From NCBI RefSeq assembly GCF_035920445.1, contig NZ_CP109162.1, positions 7,998,001 through 8,062,000 on the forward strand: a DNA stretch of 64,000 bases. Direction: 5' to 3'. Shown piece by piece: positions 15,001 to 30,000 of the stretch. The notes under the pieces were generated by a model. It saw nothing but the letters and a program-made list of their open reading frames with translations, was not told the DNA's origin and made no database searches. The translations under genes and the position numbers were made by a program. The DNA comes from Nocardia sp. NBC_01730. GTDB taxonomy: Bacteria > Actinomycetota > Actinomycetes > Mycobacteriales > Mycobacteriaceae. The first letter of the stretch is position 1. The number at the start of each line of letters is the position of its first letter.

Positions 15001-18000
15001 GACAGGAGATGGAAGGCGTCCTGCGCACTTACGCCGCCTTCCGCCGTGCCGACGGCACCGCGGTCGTCGAGTACCGCGAAGCCACCGCGAACCCGCCGGG
15101 TGAAGGGCAGCGCGTCAATATCGGGCGGCAGTCGAATCCGCCTGCGGTAGAAGCTGACTTGGCGGCGGCCGGAGACGGTGACCCAGCGGCGTTCGCCAGG
15201 TTGCGGGACCGATTCGGGGCAATCATCTTCCGCGAATTGGCGGGCGCGCGACCGGATCGCCGGCTGGTTCCATTGGTGCAGCAGATCAACGTCGAGCTGT
15301 TCGAGCACGCCGAACAAGAGCGGTGGCCGGTCCCGGAGGGGATGGATGTCAGGCAGTGGTTGCGTGATGAGGCCCGCCGCATAGCAGAGCGTGTCAAGTT
15401 CGAGCGCGTCCGCACCGGAATGCTGGCCGCTTTGCACGAGCGTGGGATCCCGGAGTCGAACCCCGCCTACCAGGTCCTGGAACAGGCGGGCAGTGCCGTG
15501 TTGCAGCGGCAGTTCGACTCGATGACCACTGCGCATCAGGAATGGCTGTCGGACCGGTTCTGGCTCGGAAAGGGACGTGCCGAAGTAGCGGAGAACGAGC
15601 TGCTTTCCGATTTGTCGGAAGAAGAAGTCGCGAACTACGAGAACCGAATCGTGGACCGGCTGCTCCGCAACGTTACCGCGGACTTGGCCCTGCCGGAGTC
15701 GGAGTACGAACGCGGAACCCCCATGCTGCGACTGGGGGTGGACACGATGCCCCAGGTCGGTACACCGGAATATGCGGAGTTGCTCGCGGCGGTCGAACGC
15801 CGGCTGCCGAAATTTGTGCGTCACGCGATTGCCGGTGATCTGAATGCATTGGTCGCGGCTATCGATTCGCTGGGTACTGAACTGCGAAGAAAATTCGCCG
15901 AGTTCGAGTATCTGCACGGTGGTCGGGTTTCGCCACTCGCGGACAAGGCCCGTGCGCTGGGTATCGAATACAATTCGGCCAGTTCTCTGAGTGATGTGGT
16001 TCCGCGGAGTCTGGCATCGTTGTCGACACGGAATTCGCTGTTGCGACTGGGGGAGGATGAGATTCCGGCGGTGGGGTCGCCGGAGTATGCGACGCTGGTG
16101 AAGTCGGTTCAACGGGTATTGCCGAAGTCGTTGCGGGATGCAATGGCCGGCGACCTGAATGCGTTTGTCGCTGCCATCGAATCGCTCGGCACGGATGAGC
16201 GGAAGTTGTTCGCCGAGTGGGAATACCTCCGCGGTGGGCACGCTTTGGACGCCCCGGAATTGGCTCGGTTCATCGGCTCGGAGGGGAAGTCGGTCGGTCG
16301 GCTTCGCCAGAGCGTGCCTGCGGCGTTGTATGCGTTGTTGACGCGGGGTTCGGTGTTCCGGTTGGGGGTGGATGAGGTTCCGGTGGTGGGTTCGCCGGAG
16401 TATGCGCATTTGATGGCTGCGGTGCAGGAGGATGTGCCGGAGTCGGTGCGGGATGCGATGGCTGGTGATCTGAACGCGTTCATCGCCGCGATCGACTCGC
16501 TCGGGACACCGCTGCGCAGGAGCTTCGCCGAGCTCGAATACTTCCACGGCGGACGGGCCCTGCCGACCCCGGAGATGGCCCGGCTCATGGGGGTCGAAAT
16601 TTCGACCGTCAGAACCATGCGCCAGAGCGTGCCTGCGGCGTTGTATGCGTTGTTGACGCGGGGTTCGGTGTTCCGGTTGGGGGTGGATGAGGTTCCGGTG
16701 GTGGGTTCGCCGGAGTATGCGGATCTGGTGGCTGCGGTGCAGGAGGATGTGCCGGAGTCGGTGCGGGATGCGATGGCTGGTGATCTGAACGCGTTCCTCG
16801 CGGCCATCGAATCGCTGAGCACCGAGCAGCGGCGCCTCTTCGCGGCCATGGAGTACTTCCAGGGTGGACACGAGCTGGGTAGTGCGGAGCTGGCCCGGCT
16901 CATGGGCCTCGAAATGAACACGGTCAGTGCCCTGCGCAGATACGTTCCACAGGCATTGACGGCGTGGCTCTCGCGTGGCCCGGTGTTCCGGTTGGGGGTG
17001 GATGAGGTTCCGGTGGCGGATTCGCCGGAGTATGCGGATCTGGTGACGGTCGTGGAAGAGCGGTTGCCGCTGTCCGTTCGGGATGCGATGGCCGGTGACC
17101 TGAACGCGTTGATCGATGCCGTCGAATCGCTGGGAACCGAAGAGCGCAGAATTTTCGCCGAGTACGAGTACTTCCACGGCGGGAACGTGTTGCCCGATGC
17201 CGAGCTGGCCGGACTCATGGGTATCGAGATCCGTGCGGTTCATGGTTTGCGTCAGGCTGTGCCCGCAGCGTTGGCTGTGCTGCTGACGCGAGGTGAGGGG
17301 TTCCGGTTGGGGGTGGACGAGGTTCCACCCGCCGGCTCACCCGCATACGTGAATATGCTTGCCGTGGTCGAGGGGAACGTGTCGGAATCGCTGCGCGAGG
17401 CGATAGCCGGCGATCTGCACGCGTTCATCAACGCCGTCGAATTGCTGAGCACCCAACAGCGCAGAACGTTCGCCGAGCTCGAATACTTCCACGAACAAAA
17501 ACTTCCGGCTCCGGAACTGGCGCGCATGCTCGGTGCCGAATTCAATACGATCAGAAAGCTTCGCGGTTTCATCCCGGAAGTGCTGGAGGCCTGGCTGACT
17601 CGTGGCCCTGTGTTCCGGCCGGGAGTAGACGATCTTTCCGCACTGGACGTGTCGGAGTATGCGGAATTGGTAGCGGCGGTCGAAGACCGGCTCCCGGTGT
17701 CGTTGCGAAACGTGCTGGACGGCGATCTCACCGCGCTGCTGGATGCGATCGCGGCACTGCCGACCGAGCGGCATCGTCGGCTGGCGGAGCTGGTGTACCT
17801 GCAGGGATTGGGTGGACTTCCCGAGTCGGAGTTCCGGGCTGCCGCGGCGATGCCGCGAGACGCCATCCGGAAATTGCAGAGAGAAGTGCCGGAATTGCTG
17901 TACGCCGCATTGGCGTCGCGAACTGCGGAGCAGGATTCCGATCTTTCGCAACCACAGTCCTGGTCGGACTCGACACAACATCCGATCCCGGAAGGATCGC

Positions 18001-21000
18001 TGCCTTTCGAGCAGCTGCGGTCGTTGCTCATCGAGCTCGCCGATCTGCTCGGTATCGAACCCGAACAGCTGAATCAAGGTGCAGTGCGCTGGGCGGCTGC
18101 CGCGGTCGAGACACAGCTGCGGAATTCGAGTGACGTCGAATGGCGACGAGTGGCCCGGTCCGGGCGGATCTCGCAGCTCGGGATGTGGATGGGCCGCCAA
18201 GCGGTGGCGGGTGAAAGCGGTGTCGATCCCGAACTGAACAGGGACCTGGCCCGGCTGCTCGCGGTCTCCCAAGCACGCCGCCCGAGCCAGGTACCCCGAC
18301 CGGGTGAGCCGTTGGCCCAGCTGCGGCAGCTGGTCGAGCGAGCGGGGCAGCCGACCGAGTTGGCCCGGCTGGTGCAGCTCACCGAGTGGTTCCTGCAGTT
18401 GGATGAACGGGAGCTGACCCGCACGGCCACGCTGGACGAGGTAGGCGACGTGGCAGGAGTCAACCGGGCGACAGTGCACCGGGTGCTGTTCGAGGACGGA
18501 CCGGTCTCCGGACAGACGAGGCAGCAGGTGCTTGTCGCGATGTGGTGGTCGGGTATGCCGGTCCCGGAAGCGTTGCAGGGCGATATCGACCTGCGGTTGG
18601 CGGCACGCCGATTCATCCCCGGACACTTCGAGGGCGGCCACTTCGTTCGTGGCGAGTTCATCGAACGGGAAGTCCGGGTCGAAGAAGTGCGCGCGCTGCG
18701 ACTGCAGCTGTCTCAGATGCTCGGATTGGGAGTAAACCTGGTCGACCGGACCCGGGTCGAGGGCGAGTTGACCAGGATCGACGCCCAACCCGAGAGTCCG
18801 GAGAATCTCCGGCTCATCGAGTTGGCCGAACGATTCCTGGATTTCGGGGACTGGGAGGTGGACAAGCCGCCGGCGCTGGACGACGTCGCTGCGTTGTCCG
18901 GTGTCTCCAAGGCAGCGATACGCAAGCTGCTGTCCGGAAACGGTCCGACTTCGACAGAGCCCGCGCAGCGGGCATTGGTGTCGGCGTTGTGGCTGGGATA
19001 TCCACTGCCGAGCGAGTTGATGAACGCGATCGATCCGGAGTTCGTGGCGCATCGGTTCGTGCCGCCACACTTCGGTGCGGATCAACTCGTCTCCGGTTCC
19101 TTCACCCCACAACCGTCTTCTCATTTCCGGTTGATCGATGCGACCGAAGACCCGGAGAGAGTCCCGAAGAAAGTTCCCGAGAGCGCATTCCGGCGAGTGC
19201 TCAACGGGGTCGAAGAAGATCCCGACATTGCACGCCGGGTGCAGACAACGCTGCGCGAGCACAAATTCTGGTATCAACGTGGGCGTTACGCGGGCCTGCC
19301 GCACTCCGCGTTCACGGAATGGACTGCGCCGAGCGATTCGACGGCCACACCCGACCGGTCCTGGCTGCACCGCCTCGACCTGTGCGGTCCGATGCTGTTG
19401 GCGGATATCTCCGCCGAATACCAGCGGCCGTACGGGCCGCTACCCGAGTCAGGGGAACTGGCAGGCACGCTGGTCAGCGACCTGGAGACTGCGCTGGGTG
19501 GGCAGCAGTCGATGGTGCTGGACGGTGGAATCGCCGAAGCCGCAGAGCGTTTGGAGGCTCTGGGGGCCGAGCGCGACGCGCAGGATCCCGGCAGCGGGGA
19601 CGGAATCGCGGTTGCGGTGTTCATTCCGGCGCTCGAGGGTTCCGGCGAGCACGGCAGTCTGGGCCATACTGTGTGGCTGGTCCGGCGAGTCGGTTCGGAT
19701 GGACCACGGATCGAGTTCCGCGACCCCGGCATGGGTGTATTCCAGGAGAACTTCGTTCCGGGACCCGAGACGCCAGGGCGACCGGTCACAGCGGTGTTCC
19801 TGGACAACACCGGCGACACGGTGGACCCGCAGGACGTGGTGGAACCGGGCGAGACAGTGGTGCTGCGCACCGAAGACTTCCGGGTTGCGCACTCCCGCGG
19901 TCGGCCCGGCGATGCTCCGACGGTGCCCGCGATCACTTCGAACCTCACCGCCGCCGACCGCGCCGAGGGTGTGGCCGCCTGGCAGGAGTTGCAGCGGCGG
20001 TTGGACACCGAGGTCACCGATGCGGTGCCGCGGGCGCAGGTGTTGCGGCAGGCGTGGGACGGGCTGGACGAGCAGACCCGGCAGCTGATCTTGCAGACCT
20101 CGGCCGAGCAGCTGCTCGGTGAGCAGCTGTCGGATGAGCTGGCGGATCAGGCACGCTGGGCTCGGCTGGCGTCGGAAATCGCCGCACTGCGCGAAGAATC
20201 ACAGCTCCCGGGCACCGCGGACCGGGATTCGGCAGCAGAACCGCGACAGCAGTTCGAGTGGCGCGCCCGATTGTTCGGTGTCGCTGCGGCCGAGGTCCGA
20301 GCGTTCCTCGGCGGCGGGGAAATCGACCCGGAAACCGCGGCATTGCTGGACGGTATTGCCCGGGACCTCGGCTTCGAGCTTCCGGATCCCGGTCTGCAGC
20401 CGCTGTCGGGGTATCTGACTGCGGAAAGGCCCGCAGCGCCGGTGACTCTGGGAAGAGAGCCCAGTGCGACAGGTGAGCATCCTGATGCCTCGGTGATCTC
20501 GGACGAGGTGTCCGGCACGGTCGGCTACGCGACTGAGCCGGGACGGGGCCGGATCCGTCAGTTGCTGCGGGGAATTCCGGATCGGTTGCGTGTCTGGCTC
20601 GCCGGTGTCGCGACCACCGCCGACACGGCACCGGAACCGGTGGAATGGCCCGCAGACGGGGGGCACGAGCGGATCACGGACGAGACACTGCGGTGTCTAC
20701 AGAATGCGTCGCTGCGGCAGCGGGATGCCGACATCCAGTCGCACGATGCGGCGCAGCGATACCGGGAAGCGGTGCGTCGGCTGAAGCTCGACGAAACCGA
20801 CTCGGTCGAAGAGCATGTCGTCCAGGTCGGTGATCCCGCTACCGGCGACGCGGATGTGGCAGCGGTGCACCGGTTCCACGAGCTGCAGCAAGCGCGCATC
20901 TGGTTGGACGGGGTGAGCGCCGAGCTCAGCACGGCGTTGCTGGAGCGCACCGACTGGGCGTGCCTGATCCGGAACATGATGTCGAGTGTCGGTATCCCCA

Positions 21001-24000
21001 TCGATGACGATCAGACCCTGGCGCACCAGATCGCCGAGAGCACCCAGCAGTGGGACGCCGGTAGGCGGCAGGAGAAAGTCACCGAGCTGGTGTCCTTGGA
21101 ACGCGCTTTGGAGAAGCTGCGCGAGGCGGACGAGAAGATTCGCCGGTTCGGGGCGAAGCTGACGGAAGGCCTTGCCGAGCTTGCCGCCCCCGTGGTGTCT
21201 ATGTCGACCGAGCACGAGGTCGGTGACGTCGCTGTCGCGGTACGGACGATTACCGACCAGTACGGCCCGGATGCTGTCGTCTCGGCCGCGGAAACTGCAT
21301 CGGGGCAGACGAAGGATGCCCGATTGCAAGCCCGCACCCGGGGCCGAGTGGTCCGGTTGGGTGGCCGTCGGGACATGGCCGCCATGTTGCTGCGACTCGG
21401 GTCGGGTGCGTCGATCACGGTGCGTGAGTACGGTGCGTCCGTCGACGAGTACACGCTCGTCAATCACAATGACGTGATTGTGAAAGACGCCCGGGCGCAC
21501 GGTGTCTACGAAGAGTTCAGCCTGACCGAGGATTCGCAAGCCGCGACTTTCGGGGTCGTGTTCCGCCCCGGCGGAATCCGGCTGCACCCGGTCGGGACAC
21601 AATGGCACACCCCGCCGCAAACCGAGATCACCTTGTCCGCTCGGCGCAGAAGCCAGGTGCAGCAGGTGTTCGCCACGCATGTCGAACGCGGTCGGGAATG
21701 GCGACGGATCCGTGAGTTGGCGAGTCTGCTGAAGACCGACCCGAGCGGACTGGGCCTGGAGATGAGGCAACATCCGGAGTACGGGAAGATTGTCGAGGCT
21801 CGCCTGGCTGTGCTGCGGGCCGGACCGAAGGAGACGGCCGAGCTCGCCGTGCAGCTGGACGAAGCCTTGGCGGTCCACCAGCAGATCTCCCAGGAACTCG
21901 AGCAGTTGCTGGCGCTGGAACGCCGACGGTGGGTGGCGGTGTTGGCGCAGTTCGTCCTGCAGTCCAGGGTCAGTGCCGTGGAATCGTCCGGTGGTAGCGC
22001 CGGAAAACTGAGAACCGCCCTGGACCAAGTGAATCAGGAGGTCGAAGGGCTCGTCGACGAGCTGGATGCGGAGCTGGCCGCGCGTGCGCGGGTGGCGAAC
22101 CCGGTGGATCCCGAGACGATCTCCCGCAATTTCTGCGCCCCGACCTCGGTGACGGTGATGTCGCTGCTCACCGGCAACCCGGATATCGAGTTGATGGACC
22201 ATTCCACCGAACTCCGGGGTACCTACGAGGCTTTGACGATTGCGGCGCTCGGGGCGCAATCGCAAGCGTTCACCGACTACGAGGAATTGCGACAGGCCAT
22301 CCCAGACGGTGGTTTCGCTGAGGTGACCGAACAATACGACGGGGGCGTGGGCGGCCACACCTTCGTGGTGGTGTCCTTTGCAGGCCTATTGCTGGTGGTC
22401 AACAACGGCGGTATCGAGCTGCACGATTACCCGCCGATGCCGCGCGGGAACCTGAAACCGATCATCAGTGCCTACATCTACAGCGAAACGGGCCAACCGG
22501 AGCGGGCGCTGTCGGGGTTCGCACGTCGCGAAGTTCGCAAAGTCGCAGAGCAAATGTCGGCGTTGGCTGATTCCGGGTTGGAACCTGACCTGCGCGAGGG
22601 CATCCTGAAGGCACTCGGCAAGGATGCCATCGCGGTGATGCAAGCGGACAACGGCAGCGGGACGTCGACTACTGCGGATCCGGTGATCCCGCACGCGTTG
22701 GCGTACTTACACACGCTGCTGTCCGATGAAGTCGACGACCGGCAGCAGGCGTCGCAACCGGAATCCGCGGCCGCCGATGCGGTCTCGGCAGCTGCCGTGG
22801 TGGGGATGCTGAGTCACACAGCGGACCAGCCGCCAATCCAGCCCCTCGGGGACGACGCGGACGGGACTACTGACGGCTCCCCGGAGCGGGACTTCTCCGA
22901 AACCGTCGGCAACCCGGAGCTGGCTGTCGAGTGGACCACCGAGTTGGGCCGGCAGCTCGAGGAGCGGGCGGAAGCGGCTGGGGTGGCACGTGCGGTGATC
23001 GCGCGGTGGCTGGCCGGTGGCGAGGTCGACGCCGAGGCCGAGGCGCTGTTGCGCGAGGCGGCCGCGGATGTGGACTACGACCTGCCGCAGTTGCCGATGT
23101 GGCGGGCGGTGGCGGTGGATGCCGATGTGCCGGTGCAGACGGTGCTGTGCGTGCTGAAAGGCATTCCGGTCACCGCGGACATCGCGCAGCAGGTGCAGCA
23201 GGCGGCGCAGCGGCGCGGACTGCTGTTGCCGCAGGAGACGGTGGTGGAACCGAATGCGGTGCAGGCACCCCGTTCGGGCGCGACGACTCGGGAAGTGGCT
23301 GCGGCGGCCGGGGTTTCGGCCGAGACGGTGCGAGAGGTGTTGTCCCGGCGCGGTCCGGTGCAGGACCCGTCGCATCGTCTCGTGCTGGCCGCTGCGCTGG
23401 CTCTGAACTACTTCGACCTGCCCGAAGGGTTGGCCACAGTGCGACAGCGGGCCGCGGCGATCGGTGAAGTGGCCGTGGTGGACGCGGACATGGTCGAGCT
23501 GGTGTTGGACGGACGGAACGGTGTCGACACGGATGAGGGTGCGCGCGTTGTCGATGCCGTCGCACTGCTGGCCTCAATCGTCGAATCGATCCACACGCTG
23601 CCGGTGAACCCGGCGCCGGCGGAGCCGAGCCTGACCGTGCGTGTCCTGCCGGGCGGGATGAACCTGCTGGAGCTGTTCACGCAGGAACTGGACGAGCGGC
23701 TGCACGAGCTGGGTTGGGACGCCCGACAAGCCGCGCCCGCACTGGATCTGGTGCGCAACGCCGGGCGCGACGTGCTGGTCTACCTGGAAAGATACGTCGC
23801 GGCAGTGGCGGCGGTGGTGAGCCGGTCGCGCGACGTGGAGTTGATCATGCGTCGGCTCTCGGCGGTGCTGACGCTGCGGATATCCGCGGACGAGAATGGT
23901 GCGCAGTCACTGCATGTCTCGGTCGACGCCGACATCTACCGGCCGCCACTGGATGCCGAGTCCACCAGGTACCGTCCGTCGCGGGGCGCCGAGTCCGACG

Positions 24001-27000
24001 CCGATTCGTCCAGTCCGCCGTTGGATGCCGGTTCCGCCGTCCACTTCTACAACAACCTGATGGACCTGGCGTTCGCGGAATTCCAGGGATTCGACCAGCT
24101 GCACCGGGAAAGTCGGATGCCGCTGTCGGAATGGGCGCAGGCGGCAACCGATGTCACCTTCGAACAGTGGGGTGAGGCGTGGGGCGACTTCGGTGGGCCG
24201 AGTGCGACCGGGCTGGAAACGACAGTCCTTAGCGGACCCGAAACTGCCGCGCGGACCGAGGCATACGAGGCGAAGGCGGAGCTGGTCCAGCGGCTCTACC
24301 GGGAACACCACGTTCGTCTCGAGGGCTGGGAGGATCCTGAGGTCCCGGTGGCAGCGGTGGAATCTATGGTGCGTGCGATCGGGGACCGGACAGCCGAATA
24401 CGGCGGCCGGGGCACGCTGCGGGTGGTGGTGATCACCGACATGCCAAGGGTCATGGACAAGTTCGGGGCGACGCGGACTCCGATCGCCAAGCACCGCCGG
24501 TTCGGCCTGCGCGGCTACCAGGAAACCCGATACGGGGTCATCGAATTCAACCGGAAATTGGTCGTCGATCCGGAGGCGGCGGCCAAGGCGCGCAAGCTGC
24601 GAGGCGCCTTCAACGACGAATCCGATTCGCCGGAAGATCTGTACTACCACGCCGTCAGCAGCGCGTTCATCGATGGCATGCTCGTCGATTTCGACGACCG
24701 CATCGCGGATCGATCCGATTCGTCGCAAGAGCATTACTACCACGCCGACAGTCGTGCGCTCTTCGATGGCGTCGTCGCCGATGACGACGCCGGCGTTCGC
24801 TTCGCCGACATGGTGGCGGACAAGCTCGAGGGTGCTTTCCAGCATTACCGAGAGCGCAAGGTACTGGGGTCCAGTTTCGGTCGGTGGCAGTTGCGTCTGC
24901 CCGGATTTTCCACCCACTATGTCGGTGACAACTACGGGCTCTACCCGGCGGATTCCTACGCCGAGGCGGCGGTGTCCGGTGCGTTGGATCCGTCGCTGCC
25001 GCTGACCGATCCCGCTCGGATCGTGCACTGGACGTCGGTGACCCGGGACGGGTCTTCGCCTGCGGAGACGTTGGCGAACTGGGCGCAGTGGCATGCCGAG
25101 TTGCGCGGCGGTGTCACCGACCGGTTGGTGAGCGCAGCGCGGAACCTGACCACACGCACCCTGAATCTGATTCCGGGTGTGGATCTCGCGGACTACCGCA
25201 GGCCCGGTGGGCCGCCAAGGTTGGCGGTGAATCAGTGTGGTCCGTTGTTGTTGCGGGATGTCGCCGCGGAATTGGAACTGGACCTGGATATCCCGGGCAA
25301 TGTCGGTTTGGCCGGGATGGTGGTCCGGGACATCGTCAACCGGATCGGTGGTCGAGAACAGGAACTGACCGGTGGCGTTGCCGAAGCTGTGGCTCGACTG
25401 AATGCTTTGGGTGAGCAGCTCCACAGTCGGAATCCCGGTAGTGGCGACGGTATCGGTGTGTTGATTTTCGACCCGACTGCGTCGGGTCGGGGTGGGAACA
25501 ACGACCTGGGCCACGCCTATTGGTTGGTGCGTCGGGTGATGTCGGACGGTTCGGTGCGGATCGAGCGCCGTGATCCGGGCGAGGGTCAGTTGCAGGCGAA
25601 TTTCGCTGTGCCGCGAGATGTATCGGACGGCCCGGTGTGGGGTCTGTTCCTGGACAGCCAGGGCAATGCGGTGCAGGTGGACGGGGCCGTCGAGGAGACC
25701 GGGCGGCGGGCGGAGTTCGCGGTCGGTGCCACACCGCCGGACCCGGCGGATTCTGCCGCGTCGCTCGCCGAAGTCGGGGACGGGAGTACCGACCTCAGTG
25801 CTGATGTCGGCCGTGATACCTCGGTGTCGGGTCCGCCGTCGCCGGAGCGATTCGAAAACGAGCTGCGTCGGCTGCACGAGTTTCTGAGTCGGCAGGCCAG
25901 GACCGAAGAACACTGGCGCCGTGCTCCGTTGACGCTTGATTTCGACGAAGAGACCGCGGTCGGGGTGCATCACCCTAAGTTCGGCGGGCCCATAGCGTAT
26001 TCCGTTTCCCAGAACAATGTCGACAGTCAAGTCGAATCGCTGTTCGCGTATGGCTATTGCCACTGGTTCGCTGCCGCGTTGCACAATGTGACCGGCTGGG
26101 ACATTGTGACCATCGATGGGCAACGCTCCGACGGGGAATACGGGTCTTTGCACAGTGCCGTGCGAACCCCGGATGGCGACCTGCTCGATATCACCGGGCG
26201 CAACAGCCTGGACACGCTCATGGCGCGATACGGTGGAACCGATCACCGGGTGGTTGACGTGCTGCTGATGCCCGGTGACGTGATAATCGGCAACGAAGCC
26301 CGGCGCGGTGACGAGTTCTGGTGGGCCGCTGACGAGCACATCGATTTCGTCGAGGTCACCAGTCATTTCGTGCGGCATGTGTTGCGAGAGAACGATTATC
26401 CCGATCTCGCCGACACGGCGGCCGCTGACTCCGACCCGTCCGCGATTGATCCGACACGGATGAGCTACCGCAGGTTGGCAGGGCTGCAACGCAGGCGCGC
26501 CGAGACCGCGGAGACATTGGCCACGCTGTCAGGGAAAGCCCCGGTGGCGTTGACGCCGGAGCGGATGGACGCTGTGGGCGCCGAGCTGCGGAAGCAGCGC
26601 AATCAGGCCGCACTCGACGTGTGGTCACGGGTGCGTGAACTCGACCGGGTGATCGCCGAGGGGCGGGAATACCATCGGCTCGATTCTCGAAAGGAACTGA
26701 TCGAATACTTACAGTCCACTCTCGAGCAGATACATTCGATGTATCAGTCGGAGGAGGCCCGCTTCGTCAGCCGTCGAGAGGACTACCTCGAGGGACGCCC
26801 TCGGGACGCCGAGCGGCTGGGAACGGGCTTGGATGTGCTCGACCAGATAGCCGAGCTGCGTGCCCGAATGCAGCGACGGCGCCCCGGCGTGCTCGGACGA
26901 CGGCTCGAACGCAGCCAGAGCTACCGGCTACTCGAGGACATGGCTGCGACCGTCCGCGAACGCGAGTACTTGACTCGGCTGTTCGCGCTGATCACAGGGC

Positions 27001-30000
27001 GCACCCGCGCGCTTGATGCGCTCGTCGAGCGGCGTCGGATGGCAGGGGTCCGGCTGGAGACGGTGCGGTCACGATTACGGGAACTGTCCGAGCACACCGA
27101 GGGGCAGTCGCTGCCGGACGAGCTGGCCGACACCCTCGCCGAGGAACAGCGCTTGGTCGGCGAAACACACCGTCTCGACGGTGAAGTGGACGCCGCGCTG
27201 GTCCTCCTCGCCAGGCTCGTGCAGGAGGATCCCGCCGTCGCCCCGTTCACGCGACGCGGCCGGTTCGGGAGGCGGGACGCCGAGATGGTCGTCCACCTCG
27301 AGGGCGCGGCGTCGAAGAACTGTTTCGTCGATTCGGGGGTGGGAGTCTGGACCGCGGTGGGCGTCGAACCGCCCGCCGAACTGGCTGGCTTCGATGCCGG
27401 GCTCGCCGGGATGGACCCGGCCGACGGCGCGACGAAGATGCGCGCGGGCTGGCACGAGGAAGAGCTGACGACGCGGGCGGTCCACGATCATGTCGCTGAG
27501 CACGGTGGGGCTGTGCTCATGGCGGTGACCTTCCAGGGGCTGACCGAAATCAGCGGTTTCGGGCATGCGGTCCTCGTGAAACGGGCTGCGAACGGGTCCG
27601 TCGTGGTCGTAGAGGACGGTCAGGAAATCCCGTTCGACACCTGGGCGCTGCGCCGCACGGTGATAGACCAAGTGTTCGCGATCATCGTCAACGAGGACGG
27701 TGCGGCCGAGCACCCGTTGGCCCCCGGCGAGAAGCCGCGGTTCGTACCCAAAGGACTCGAGAAGGTACGCCTCGGCGTCCGGCCGGAGGACCTGCAACCC
27801 CCGACCAGCACGCCGCCGGATCCGGCAGTGCAGACGCCGCGCCCGACAGTCCCGATCGACCCGACCGCGGCGGTGGACCAGGGCTTCCGCCGGGAGCCCT
27901 GGGCAAACCCGACCCGGCGCGTGCTGGCGATGCACTTGGCGCGAGCGAAATCGGGAGATGCTGCGGCTAAACAATTCTTCGCCCGGCTGATTTTCCCGGA
28001 TGCCATGGCGATGGTCGCTGATCCACGCGCTATAGATCTGGTTCGGGAAGCCATTGACGACGCGATCGCCACTGCGGACCAACATCGCTGGCGGCTGCAA
28101 AACAACAAGAACGTCCGCGATTGGTTGTTGGGTTTCACTCGCCGCGCAATCGATCGCCGGATCGCCGAACGGGTACGCGACTTCGCGGTGCAGCAGGTGC
28201 GACCCGACATCGACAGCGAAGACCCGGATTCGTTCGCCGCGGCATCCATGGGTATCCAGGCGTTGGCGTCTGCACCGGTGGTGGTCATCGGCCACGTGCT
28301 GAACAACGTGGTGACCCGGCCGCACCGGGAGTGGCTGCGGCAGCACATCGGCTTGGGATTGTCGGACGGGACGAGAGGAAACATCGCTGCTGCCCGCGCT
28401 TTGGCTTCCGCGGTGATCACCGCGTACCCGATTTCGCTGAATGACTTGCCCGAGCCAGGAACCGCGCAGCATCTTCTGCTGAATCATCTTGTGAGCGAAA
28501 GATTCCCGGATGAAGTAGTGCAGGAGCTCGGTGGCGATCTGGTCCGGTTGCAACAAGCTGCGACAGAGGTGACCGGGCGCGACAAGGAATATTTCAACTT
28601 GCACTTCCTGCGCGGCCTTTCCCGGGAGGCGGCGTTGAAGGTCATGGGAGTTGCGGACCTGCGATCCTTTATACGATGGGAACCGGTCATCACAGATCAG
28701 CTGATGATCGCGTTGCTCCCGATTCCCGAGCCACCGGTTGTCGATATCGCCGGATGGGTGGACGGGCTACCCGGTGCAGGTGCCGAGTACGACAGCCTGA
28801 GCGCCAGAATTACCGAGGCATTGGCTCCGTCGCTGAGACAGTTATTCACCGGTGATCTTGCGAAATTAGCCTTGGCTGCCGAGAAACTCTCTCCGCAGCA
28901 GCGCGCTATCTTCTACCAGACGATTTTGAAAGACAAATCTGTACGCGACGTCAGTCGGGCATTGATGCTGACCCGGAGGACGACGCACAGATTGAAGGGC
29001 GTTGCCCAGGTACGACTTGCCGAGATACTCGGCGAGGCTCGGCAGGAAACAACCGCGACCGAGCCGAACGGAGCCGAGAGCTGGGCCGTCGGTGCAGTGG
29101 TGGACGGTGATGACACCCGGCATACGACAGTCGTCGATTCCGATCGGCCATCCACTGTGCAGGATCTGGCCACGGCGGCCGGGTTGCCGATGCCGACGGT
29201 CATTCTCGTCCTGAACAACAAGGCGGTCATTCCGCGTTTCCACGAACAAGTTGTGAAAGCCGCGCGCCGGATCGGATATGTCCTTCCTGACGAAGTCGCC
29301 AGGCAACAGCGAGTTCCCCAGACGGTCACCGCACGCAACGTCGCGAAAGTTGCCGGAGTGCGCTCCCATGTGGTGCTGCGCATGGCGCAGGGGGAACCCG
29401 TCCCTGCGACTTTCCGAGACAGGGTAACGGCTGCCATGACGGAACTCGAATACGAGTTCCGTGACGGTGAAGTGGTTCCGATCCACGGGTATACCCCGGA
29501 ATTCCGATGGAAGGAGTTGTCCACGGAAGCCGGAGTCGCATTGTTTGTGCTGTGGCGCGTGCTCGGTGGGTTGCCCGTGCCGGAGGCAATGCATCGAGCG
29601 GTTGTCGAGGCGGCGGATCGGCTTGGTCTGGTGCTGCCAGCGGAGATTGTGGCTACCCAGGTGTTCGAAGAACGGCCACCCCGGCAGCCGTTTCTTCGGT
29701 CCTCGATGGTGGTCGACCAGGTCCATCGGGCTCAGTTGGAGTTGGAACGGGAGCGGTTGTACGAGCTCCCGGCCACGCCGGAGAACCTGGCCGCCTTGGC
29801 GGAATTGGACGCCTGGGAGGACCGGTTGACGGTGGCCGAACGCTGGGCCTCGATGCTGCCCGGACATCCGTCGGTGCGGTTGCTGCGATTCGCCCTGCCC
29901 GGGCAACCCGGTTCCATGATGCTGGTGGTCGGCGACGGCAAGGCCACCGAAGCGGTGGACTTCCGTGTCGCCTCCGCGACTGCCGCGGATTCGGTGCACC

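Noticed and set aside
15729..17930. CRISPR-like regular repeats
   Set aside because: The period is 315 bp, the units are coding and in frame, and there are no short palindromic repeats with unique spacers.
20940..21010. Active-site Cys of a further papain-like module (Cys6987)
   Set aside because: No matching His hairpin follows at the usual distance. The real fold lies downstream from 21165 and lacks the Cys.
27870..29050. A separate sigma factor gene
   Set aside because: The frame is continuous with the flanking papain-like and LacI-like modules, and no stop, start with ribosome site or gap separates it.
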